Assembly (NCBI GenBank): GCA_023231475.1
Contig: JALJEE010001887.1
Span: 1 to 26,122, forward strand
Length of the DNA: 26,122 nt
Reading direction: 5' to 3'
Source of the DNA: Seison nebaliae
Lineage: Eukaryota; Rotifera; Pararotatoria; Seisonacea; Seisonidae
Part shown: positions 1 through 8,383 of the stretch, in pieces
How the letters are laid out: every line of letters begins with the position of its first letter
How positions within the stretch are numbered: position 1 is the stretch's first letter
The notes under the pieces: model-generated
The model's input: the letters and a program-made list of their open reading frames with translations, nothing else
The model's database searches: none
Told to the model about the DNA's origin: nothing
Position numbers and translations under genes: made by a program

Positions 1-442
1 ACTCGATTCCTCTGTAAATTTTGGAAAACAAAAATCCAGACATGACAATCCTATACAGTTATATACTGTGTTTTACTTATTTTCAATCAATAAATTTCAG
101 AAAATCAAAGTCTGCGTGGCTCTTTTGTCCGTGGCTCTTTTATCCGTAGCTCTTTTGTCCGTGGCTCTTTTGTCTCGTGGCTCTTTTGTGCCGTGGCTCT
201 TTTGTTTCGTGGCTCTTATGTCCTAGACTCGCAGTACCCATTCATCTCATAACAAATTGTTACACTCAAGTCACTGAACAGAAATATAAACTTTAAACTT
301 TTCAAAAATCGAGATAGTAGTTTTTTAATCAACGAACAAGTTCATATCCCATCCAATGTGAATTAAATACATGATGATATTTTTTAAAATGTTCTATATA
401 ATTGGGTAATTCTATAAAAACTAATGCGTAAGTTAAGCTTCT
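1..442. other. Non-coding left flank
   Basis: No convincing coding region is seen here. The stretch is AT-rich apart from the tandem repeat at 115-222. Its right side is the 3' flank of the kinase-like gene that ends at 443. Confidence 0.5.
115..222. repeat. Minisatellite, 15-16 bp unit, about 7 copies
   Basis: Seven head-to-tail copies of a unit close to CGTGGCTCTTTTGTC. The first three or four copies are 15 bp; later copies carry one extra base between the repeats (16 bp). The last copy has TTATG in place of TTTTG. On the minus strand the 15-bp copies read as a five-residue repeat (D-K-R-A-T), but the 16-bp copies break the frame, so coding use is unlikely. The unit is richer in G and C than its surroundings. 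Confidence 0.9.
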
Positions 443-1885
443 TTAATTATCCCCTGATTTTTTTTTGAAACAACCGCAACAGCTTCTCAAAAGACGACAT
501 CGTTCCTTTTTCTTTCGCTCAATATATGGAACTAAATCGCTAGTCAGATTAAAACTTAACGCGGGTGATAATGCTAGATACTCTACGAATTCTTTTGATT
601 CGGTTTCCTCAAAATCTTCGATATGTACTTTGTATGATTTTTCCGTAATTTCCGTTGGATATTCTATATCTTCATCAGACAGTGATTGGTCGTCAACGTA
701 TAATAAATCAACGATTTCCCTCCAATGCCGATATGTTGAACCTCTCAAGACACCCCTAAGTATTACTTCAATTACCGGTAAGATTGGTTGAAGGTTAGGA
801 GGAATGTGATTAAATAGAGGAATGTATTGATATATATTCTCGCCGAACATCGGGTTTTCCATTTGGTGTCGGAACCTCTTGCAAACGTCATAAATTAGCG
901 TACGAACTATAATTGTAAAAGTATCGGCGGTAAGTACTAATATTTGACAGAAATCAATATTTTGCCAGAAATTATATATTCGGTTGTGTGATATTATATA
1001 TTCCTCTTTAATCTGATTCTCACTTCTCAGATGGTTGTTATAAATTTCACTAATGAAATCACTGTTATTAGCATAAAAGAAAAATGATTCTAATCCGTAA
1101 TCAATTAGAACCGGTACTAAATATCTCTCTCCGTCTTTTAAATGAATCCAATGTTTAAGCACATTGTCAACATGAATATCAGCATGTGCATTAACTACAT
1201 TTCGCAGTATTACATTCTCAGTACTATATGGATAATGGTTAATAGTAAAATGAATAGCTTGTAATTGTTTCAATGCCATAATGAAAAATATCAAAAAACT
1301 TTTGATGTTCTTTGATATTATAGGCAAATCAACCAACGGATGTATTGACGTTCCTTTGAGATATTGAGAAAATAAACAAACACTTTTCTTAACGGCTTCC
1401 AGATCTATATAATCATTAATTGGAGTTATACTGGAACCGCGCAGTTGTATGTCCGATGTTGCAAGTTTTATCATTTTGTATTCTGGTATTCGTGCAATAG
1501 GATGGTGTTGTTTACCAACTAGAGCGTTAGCCTCAAATAAAGCTAACTCGATGCTAAACATAACTTTCATGACAGATACGATGTTTCTCATTCTGCTCAA
1601 TGCATATACCTGACCCTGGACACCTTTCCCTAACTGATGACTTAGATAAATGGATTTTGGATTAGGATTGTACGCTCTACTTCCTCCTAGTCGAAGCAGT
1701 TCTCCCCGTCGAATAATAGTATATGTGCAAAATTCATCCGTATGGTCTACTGGCACAGAATTTGTGTGGTATATGTGTTTTTGGGAAATGAGTTTCTGGT
1801 ATTCTTCGCTAGATGAATTCCAAACATCCATCCTTTTTTGCATTTGTACAATTGGTAAATAAAATATTAAGGAAATCAATAACAT
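443..1885 (-). CDS. Kinase-like protein with hydrophobic N-terminus
   Basis: Single-exon ORF of 480 residues that I cannot assign to a named family. Residues 1-15 are hydrophobic, like a signal peptide or anchor. A protein-kinase-like core is visible: a glycine-rich loop LGKGVQGQVY (85-94), a candidate ATP-binding lysine K107 in VMKVMF, a candidate helix-C glutamate E118, a catalytic-loop match HADIHVDN (234-241), and DYG (262-264) in the place of DFG. The catalytic Asp236 and Asn241 have the HxDxxxxN spacing of the kinase fold. The eukaryotic HRD lysine is replaced by His238, as in HGDxHxxN enzymes of the aminoglycoside phosphotransferase type. The C-terminus is basic with a CCGC cluster, possibly lipidated. 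It could be an active atypical kinase or a lineage-specific secreted kinase-like protein. The neighbour downstream in the window is a dead retroelement and gives no functional hint. Confidence 0.65.
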   Translation of the reverse strand: MLLISLIFYLPIVQMQKRMDVWNSSSEEYQKLISQKHIYHTNSVPVDHTDEFCTYTIIRRGELLRLGGSRAYNPNPKSIYLSHQLGKGVQGQVYALSRMRNIVSVMKVMFSIELALFEANALVGKQHHPIARIPEYKMIKLATSDIQLRGSSITPINDYIDLEAVKKSVCLFSQYLKGTSIHPLVDLPIISKNIKSFLIFFIMALKQLQAIHFTINHYPYSTENVILRNVVNAHADIHVDNVLKHWIHLKDGERYLVPVLIDYGLESFFFYANNSDFISEIYNNHLRSENQIKEEYIISHNRIYNFWQNIDFCQILVLTADTFTIIVRTLIYDVCKRFRHQMENPMFGENIYQYIPLFNHIPPNLQPILPVIEVILRGVLRGSTYRHWREIVDLLYVDDQSLSDEDIEYPTEITEKSYKVHIEDFEETESKEFVEYLALSPALSFNLTSDLVPYIERKKKERCRLLRSCCGCFKKKSGDN

Positions 1886-2019
1886 AGTAAAACGAAAATT
1901 AACAATTTAATCTAATTGATCTTTCAGTATACTCATCCATATTTTATACTGTATAATGTTCATTTTACAAGTATTCGAGATTAAATATCGTATAACTATT
2001 TCATGGTTTCTTTTTATTA

Positions 2020-2715
2020 TTGAGTATCATCAGAAATTCGAAAATCTTACGATTATAGTTTTGTTGTTTATGAAGATTAATTTTGGATCGTCCGTACGTA
2101 AGTAAAAAGATAATTTTGACATAGTTAGATAGGATTTTTGGGAAGTTCCAGAAAATATGCGATTTGGATTAGTGTTAATAATTGATGGGAAAAAAACGAG
2201 CCCCATGGATTGGTAAAAAAGATGAAAGAGAACTCTGAGAAAAGGACTCCCAACATTCATACGAGGAAGATGGACTAAAGCAAATGACACGTCGATAGAG
2301 TCAAAAGCTTTGTAGCGTCGAGAAAAAGAACATGTAGGGATATGTTCCGTTCCTTAGAACAAGACATAACTGAGCGTAGGAGGAAAAGGAGATGATAAGT
2401 AGCACGGCACGACGATCGGTCGGCGAATTGATATGGTGAAGAGAAAATAATGTTGCGGTAGCGGAATAAAATGAGATTCTCAACTACTTTTAACACGAAA
2501 TAAGAGATACAAATCGGACGATAGGAGTTCGGAGAAGAGGAATCTAAAGTCGGCTTCTTCAATACTGGAATCACCTTGAAGAAGAAGGAACGGAGGAAAA
2601 ACAATCCTCCTATCGATCTTGATTGGTGCCGCAGTAATTCCTTCACATTTAAGGAGCACAATGGCAGTTCATAGATCGACCGTTTTATCGTGAATTCCAT
2701 CATAAAATCGTCCAT
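2020..2715 (-). mobile_element. LINE reverse transcriptase remnant
   Basis: Degenerate non-LTR retrotransposon reverse transcriptase, read leftwards. Signature pieces occur in order: KVIPVLKK followed by NSYRPICISY (the usual 'P.FKKGD...YRPISL' block), YQFADRSSCRATYHLLFLLR (the 'QFGFR.GRST' block), FLDAT then YKAFDSID (motif A with the catalytic Asp), a motif B-like GTSQKSYLT, and a possible motif C as SDDTQ at 2020-2034. At least one frameshift lies near 2310, between FLDAT and YKAFDSID. A further frame change is needed to reach motif C. The DNA is visibly richer in G and C than the host genes. No 3' tail or target duplication was identified. It is dead as a coding unit. Confidence 0.8.
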
Positions 2716-3240
2716 TGTTCAATGCGATATATTGATTGACTCCCCTTTTTTCAATGCATCATCAATTACCAATCTCCTTAACCATCTCGCACTCTCCTAC
2801 ACCACTACATTCTTGATCATAATCGTCCTGTTGATATCGTTTCTCCATACTGAACCAACTTCTATTGCAAATTTTCTTTTCCGCGTCCTCTTATCCCTGA
2901 ACTTTTCCTCCTTTTATCATCTCAAGTCTCTAATGATCTCATCTCTTAAGAACTATCGTAATGATCGTTCTCCTTCCAACTCTATTTCTCTTCTTGAGTC
3001 CCGAAAAAATTTTCGCCGAGTGATGAGGAAATGTATGCGGGTAAACTTCGAGTCTAAACTCAATAGCCCATGTCGTACATCAGGCGTGTCCAGTATCTGG
3101 AAATTGATCACAGGTAAAGCTTCTCCGAATATTGCTTCCAATATCTCCGTCGAGTCTTTTGCGATCCACTTCAATTTCTACATTTATGATGAGACGATCA
3201 TTCCTTTCGATCTCTCTTCCATTATGGAGTCAAATTTCAA
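2700..3240 (+). mobile_element. LINE endonuclease-RT linker fragment, inverted
   Basis: An open stretch on the opposite strand from the RT remnant. Its product resembles the region between the endonuclease and the reverse transcriptase of LINEs: an SITNLLNHL-type segment, then a basic helix FRRVMRKCMRVNFESKLN, then SIWKLITGK and ESFAIHFNFYI, which correspond to the usual 'WK.IN...GK' and 'AN.FN.FF' blocks that directly precede the RT domain. In an intact element this piece would sit immediately upstream of the RT piece on the same strand. Here the two start within about 25 bp of each other and run apart. It is decayed and not a host gene. Confidence 0.7.
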
Positions 3241-3484
3241 TTTCAATTTATCCAAAATTTATAGATTTTGTTCGTTTTTTTTAATATATATCTTTTCTTC
3301 GAGCTGAATATAATGGTGCAACAAAAATTTCTAAATAGTTCGGGGATATTTTCCTACAATGCGTTAATAGCTTTCAAGTTTTTTGAATTTTGCAAAAAAT
3401 AATATTTATCTGGTAAATTTTAATTCAAATAAACTTTACAATTCTTACAAATATTAATATATTCTTCCCGTCTTATTCTTCCAC

Positions 3485-3546
3485 ATTCTATACTATAGAA
3501 TATGGAAGTATAGGAGTCCGCTATAGAATCTATAGCTATTCTATAG
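3485..3546. repeat. Nested palindromes at gene 3' end
   Basis: Two inverted repeats lie side by side. At 3485-3501, ATTCTATACTATAGAAT is a 17-bp palindrome around a single central C. At 3521-3546, CTATAGAAT and ATTCTATAG form 9-bp arms around an 8-nt loop. A direct repeat TATAGGAGTC brackets the second hairpin. The second hairpin contains the stop codon of the adjacent minus-strand gene (3536-3538). A 3'-UTR structure or the relic of a small palindromic element would both fit. Confidence 0.75.
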
Positions 3547-4780
3547 GAGTCTTAACTGTCTGTAGTCCAGTTCTTGAAAGGATGATGTTAGGAAATTTTG
3601 GATCTGACTTCATAATATCCAAATCAACATTGACATGCTTATGTCCCAGTTTATAGGCATAAACCGCCGCTCCAACCATAAATAAGAGAATGAGCATCGA
3701 AATTATTGCGAGAGTGACTACATTTGTCTTAACTTTTTTCCTCACCACTTTTTCTATAACGAGAAAGTATTTTTCTTAAAGAATATAAAAAACATTCTAC
3801 CTTGAAAATGTCCCAATAACGGTTCAGGTTTATTTGGATGTTTTAAATATAGATGAATAGTATTTTTATATTTCTTTTTACAATTTGCTTCAGTTTGATT
3901 AATTTTCGATGTAACATTTGGAAAGTAATACTGTAGTTTCATACAATAGGGAAGACCATCATCTACATTGGACAAAGCTGATATGAAATTTCGTTTAATA
4001 CTAGGTTTCAACGATACCGTTCTGTATTTTTTAAAATTAGTTGAAATCGCCTTCATTTTCATCCAATGGACATTATATAGTTTAAATTTATAAAATGGTT
4101 GAGTAGTAACGGGATATTTTCTATTATAAAATTGTAAGTATGTTATTACTTTTTCAGTGCCCAGAGAAATAACAATTGGTTCTTTCTTACAAAATATTGA
4201 ATATATTTCCTGATATGCCGCAGTACCATTCTTTTCAAAAGAAAAATACTGTGCTCTCAAATGTCTATTAAACGGAATTATCGAAAAAGAAATAGGCAGA
4301 AGTGAAAATGAAAGAAAATAAACAATCTTTGTCCATTTGGAGCGTTGGCATTACAATAGTATATATATGCATGAATTGCTTCGTATCGAGCATCGATTGT
4401 ATTTGGCATAAATGTTCCAATTTGATCAACACCACAGATCAATTTTTTGTCCGTTTTGCTTTTACCTAACGTAAGTTTATTGAATTCGAAACTTTTTTTA
4501 AAAATTGTTTAATGTAATTTAAAATTGTTTCTGAAGTTAACCTCTTATCAGAATCAATAAAAAGTAAAATACTCGAAATATTACTAGAGATCGGTTTACT
4601 ATTCACCAAAGCATACTCAATAGCTAGTGCAGGAATAAATTTTTTCGGCTTACTTTCTCCGAATATTACCTCGACTGCATTCTCGGTTAATTTTAAGTTA
4701 TCTCCCTTTGATTTATCGGAACCGTTGATAAAACGTGATAAATATGAAAATAAGATGAATTTAAATAATAAACAAATCAT
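3536..4780 (-). CDS. Orphan type I membrane protein
   Basis: Four exons: 4542-4780, 4324-4491, 3801-4264 and 3536-3753 (introns 50, 59 and 47 nt). Together they give 1089 nt in frame, a 362-residue protein. Residues 1-20 form a signal peptide ending near NG. The ectodomain has cysteines (for example in KLICGVDQIG and AYIYYC) and N-glycosylation sequons such as PNVT and INQT. A basic stretch then leads to one transmembrane helix at about 302-324, and the protein ends with a tail of about 38 residues. I recognise no domain. The first long ORF ends at 4466 in the wrong frame; an intron at 4492-4541 restores the frame exactly. The start lies only 85 bp after the stop of the YEATS4-like gene on the same strand. 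It may be a lineage-specific surface protein. Confidence 0.75.
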
Positions 4781-4865
4781 TCGTTAAATGAAATAGGATA
4801 AAAACTCAAAAAATTATTTTAATTCATTCAACTTATTTCACTTGGGATTTTTATAATACAATTCC

Positions 4866-5886
4866 TCATTTCTTTTCATTCATTTGTTCAGTTCTATCCA
4901 TTAATTGGTGGAACATTGGTAACAATGTCGTTCCATATGAAAGTTGTTTTCTTAATTTCATAATTTCTTCATAAACCATTTCTTCCGCTTCGTTCAATTC
5001 CTGTGTCGTATGTGCTTGTTGAGTGACCCCTAAACAAAAATGAATTAAGGATTGAAATTAAATTAACAATTAGCATTATGATGACTGAGATTGTTCAATT
5101 GTTCACACTTCTCAATCGGACCAGATGATTCTAATAATCTCAACATCTTATCACACGGATTAACGAACAACTAAAAAACGATAATTTCTATTCTTCATTC
5201 TTCAATTGGAAAAAGAATAACAAATTCATCATATCTCTCATGCACCAAAGGTGCACCACGTATATGTTCCATGTTCTCCAACGGAAACAATGGGAGATGA
5301 TGTGAAAAATTCAACTACGAAAAAGAAAATCATTAAACGAAAATTTTTCAATCAGCCCAAAAAAACTATTAAAAAGTCACGAACAACATTTTTAAAATCG
5401 TAAAAATAAATTTTTACCATAACATCGAACTCTCCCCATCCACGTTCATGTACTTCGTATGGAGGCGTTTGCACAGCTGAAAGAATGAATAACGAATAAA
5501 ATTTAGAGAAAAGAAAACTTCTCAAACAATTCGCATAAGTGTCATGCAATTTAAATGTAACTTTCTTTATGTATTTTTCAAGATCCTTCATTCGATAATC
5601 AGATTATTTTTCATCTATAAAGTAAACGAGTAACTTCGTTAGCATGATAAGGACGGACGTACACTGTCCATTCATGAGAATAAGTATTCGTTTTAGTTGG
5701 AATTCGTAAATCAGGATTAGTATCCAACAATTTTGAAACTGTTCCACAAATGAATGGTTTCGTCACTATCTGTGTACTTATCGATTTATTATTACCTTTA
5801 TTGTTAGATGATGTTAAAGTAACATTAGGAACCTGGAAAGGAAATGTTAATCAAAATAGTTTGAAAATAATAACATTCTTTTTCAT
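4866..5886 (-). CDS. YEATS4: YEATS4/GAS41-like YEATS domain protein
   Basis: Exons 5875-5886, 5635-5832, 5528-5585, 5385-5476, 5222-5314, 5068-5170 and 4866-5029 sum to 720 nt, a 239-residue protein (human YEATS4 is 227). GAS41 reads acylated histone H3 and belongs to the SRCAP and TIP60 chromatin complexes; the role here is by homology. The family landmarks occur in order: IVTKPFICG, HEWTVYVRPYHANEDLEKYI, KKVTFKLHDTYAN, TPPYEVHERGWGEFDV, then VHERYDEFLF and a C-terminal helix rich in E, K and L. The reader-pocket His, Tyr and Trp are present. About three residues are missing between DTYAN and TPPYEV compared with human, perhaps a real deletion or a small splice-site error. The first exon is only 12 nt and is the least certain. 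It is divergently paired with POC1. Confidence 0.88.
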
Positions 5887-6022
5887 TTTTGTGCTAAGCG
5901 AAATTTTTGAAAAACGCCTAAAAATTTTTTTTTTTGAAAATGATAAATTAAAAAAAATTTCTAACGGTGTTAAATGGAATTACCGCCGGATTTAGAATCG
6001 TAGAAATAACCTCTCGAACTAA
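5887..6022. promoter_or_regulatory. Shared bidirectional promoter, YEATS4-like/POC1
   Basis: Only 136 bp separate the two proposed start codons, which face away from each other. All upstream control for both genes must act in this gap, in neighbouring coding sequence or in the first introns. Near-identical 9-mers AAATGGAATT occur at about 5971 and 6021; the second includes the POC1 start. No X-box was found here. Confidence 0.55.
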
Positions 6023-7926
6023 ATGGAATTGACAGTTTAAATTAATTGGTTTTGTTCCTTCGAACTAATTCGGATCTCTTGCAGAATGACACTCTAACAA
6101 TTAAACAGAAATTGAAAGGACATCGAACTGCAGCAACATGTGTGCAATTCCATCCTCATTCTCATCAATTAGTTTCGTGTGGAAATGAGAATACCGTTTT
6201 ATTTTGGCATACATGGAAAAGAATTTACCGGTATTCCGGTCATACAGTTCTTCGCCAACTTCTTCTTTCGTCATCTAACGTAAAAGCATTTTTTTAGGAT
6301 TTCGTTACATCCGTCAATTTTTCACCTGATGCCGAACATATTTGTTCGTCAAGTAAAGATCGTACTGTTCGTATATGGAAACCAACATCGTTAGAAATCA
6401 ATTATTTTCCTACAAAAAAAATTTATTTAAAAATAGTTCTGGTCAATCGTCAATGTTCCGTGCACATTCCGGTGCAGTTCGATGGGTCGAATTCTCTCCA
6501 ACATCCAATCAATTGGTAACGTCATCAGATGATAAAATTATAAAATTATGGAATGCTGATTCATTGAAATTCATCCAATCATTCACATCTCATCGAAATT
6601 GGATACGAATGGTTCGTTATAGTCCTGATGGTCGACAAATTGCTAGTTGTAGTGATGATCGAACGATTATGATTTCCGATGTCAATAGTGGAAAAGTAGT
6701 AAAACGTTTAGAAGAATTTGACGGATATGCTACATGTCTAGCATGGCATCCTGACGGTAAATGCGTCGCTACTGGAGGAACAGAAGCTTTTGTTCATGTT
6801 TGGGATATTCGAGCTGATAAGAAACTACAACATTACAAAGATCATTCATCAACTGTCTCTTCCGTTGTATTCGATCATAAAGCAGCAAATCTTATCAGTA
6901 CGAGTTTGGATAAGATGATCAACATTTATGATTTAGTAGAAGGACGTCGAATATTTTCTTTAAAAGAACATACAGTTAAATTTCTACAAATTTTTCAGTT
7001 CAATTCATTACAATATCTTCTTAAAAGAAAGCAGTTAATGGTTGTTCGATTTCCAAAGATAATAAATTCTTCGCTTCCGCATCATCTGATACGAATATCA
7101 TCATTTGGAAATATGATTTGACAACTAAACCATCTCAAACAAGTCGTCAGAATGATGATTATATAAGTAATAATGATTCTGTATCTAGTAGTAGTGGGAC
7201 AAAATTGTCGAAACGGGATAATGGAAAGAATTTTGACATTAAATCAACTAATCCATTTTTGGATGATAAAGAAGTTATAATTTTATTTCAAGTGAAAAGT
7301 GAGAATTTCTTTTTATTTGTTTTCTTTCGTTTGTTCCTTATAGAATATGAAAAAAAGTCAATCATTTGATAATAATCATATGGGAAAAACTAGTTCGTTC
7401 TATATGGAAAATAATAATCAAAATAATGATCATCGTAGTTCAGAACATTTGAATAATTTGAATAATCGACGACCGAATCATCATATAATTGCGAATGAAT
7501 TTGATCCGGAAAAATATTCGAATAACGGTATTCCACCACACGACATTCCTTGTCCACCATCTCCACCACCTCCTCCATCACTACATCACCATCGTCGGAA
7601 TCATGAAAACAAATTCCATTTAACAACTAAACTTACTTCACAGCAACAATTACAACAATCATCCTCTCAAAAAGAGAATGACGAAAGTTCAACATTGAAG
7701 AAAATTGAAGGGAAATTATCGACTTTCATGTACACTCTAGAACAGCTGATAGGACAAATGAATATTTTGACTGAAGTTTAATTTCATTTTAATTTGAAAC
7801 TTTTCATTAATTTCATCTATATAACAGACGGCGGGTGTACTTGAAGATCGAATAACAATGATTGAGGACAAGCTTAAATCCACAATCGAAAAACAAGATA
7901 AATTACTTTCCGATAACAATTATTAA
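6023..7926 (+). CDS. POC1: POC1 centriolar WD40 protein
   Basis: Exons 6023-6034, 6085-6246, 6298-6389, 6437-6974, 7028-7291, 7344-7775 and 7828-7926 sum to 1599 nt, a 532-residue protein (human POC1A 407, POC1B 478). POC1 stabilises centrioles and basal bodies. Seven WD repeats can be read, beginning LKGHRTAATCVQFHP and including FRAHSGAVRWVEFSP, SHRNWIRMVRYSPDGR and, after the intron at 6975-7027, KAVNGCSISKDNKFFASAS. The C-terminal POC1 coiled coil is split by the last intron: LEQLIGQMNILTE joins TAGVLEDRITMIEDKLKS. Between the WD propeller and the coiled coil is a low-complexity linker rich in Asn, His, Gln and a Pro run. The 12-nt first exon (M-E-L-T) was chosen because it is the nearby ATG that splices in frame to exon 2. 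A possible AATAAA signal is at 8034-8039. Confidence 0.95.
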
Positions 7927-8383
7927 AATCATTCCATTTACAAACCGTCACAAACTCATTTTTTTTTAATTAAAAGAAACTTTTATTATTCTATTAATAA
8001 TCATTGTTAATTGTTTATCACTAATTTATGATGAATAAAAGTAAAATAAAATTCGATTGTTCGGAATCGCATCAAATTTATTAAACATAAAAACGTACCA
8101 ATAATTTAAAAATTAAACAATATTAATTTGTAAGAGATTAATGGAAAACGTCAATATTGAACTCTTCAATTCAAAAAATAAGAATGAAACTTCGTTAGTT
8201 ATTATCAAAGCTTGAAATTTGAATAAAATTTTAACAAAATTTCAAGATTAATTTTTCTAGAAAGAATGTTGAGAAATCTCCATAGCAACCGTGAATTTCA
8301 TAGAAATAATTGTTGGTCACCATTGTTAAACATAAATAACGGTCAATATCATAACGTTCAGTTCAGAAGCACACAAATTTGAC
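7927..8383. other. Intergenic region, POC1 3' end to DNAAF1 promoter
   Basis: No coding potential is seen. It holds the probable POC1 polyadenylation signals (AATAAA at 8034-8039) and, near its right end, the X-box-like site listed separately. Confidence 0.6.
8276..8289 (+). promoter_or_regulatory. RFX X-box-like site upstream of DNAAF1
   Basis: ATCTCC-AT-AGCAAC fits the X-box consensus RYYNYY-N(1-3)-RRNRAC at every constrained position. Its right part, CCATAGCAAC, differs by one base from the strong palindromic RFX core CCATGGCAAC. It lies about 95 bp before the DNAAF1 start codon, a normal distance for ciliary X-boxes. RFX factors are the established activators of ciliary genes in animals. 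The degenerate consensus alone can occur by chance; the near-perfect half-site and the identity of the gene are what make it credible. Confidence 0.6.

Noticed and set aside
2953-3174. 73-codon minus ORF inside the LINE linker fragment
   Set aside because: Antisense shadow of the plus-strand fragment, which carries the recognisable LINE blocks.
4492-4541. Apparent frameshift in an A7 run within the orphan membrane gene
   Set aside because: A 50-nt intron with GTTAAC donor and AAAG acceptor joins the two frames exactly and matches the size and donor type of the other introns, so no frameshift is needed.
7390-7626. 78-codon minus ORF within the POC1 linker
   Set aside because: Antisense of the Asn/His-rich low-complexity linker; no splice or homology support.
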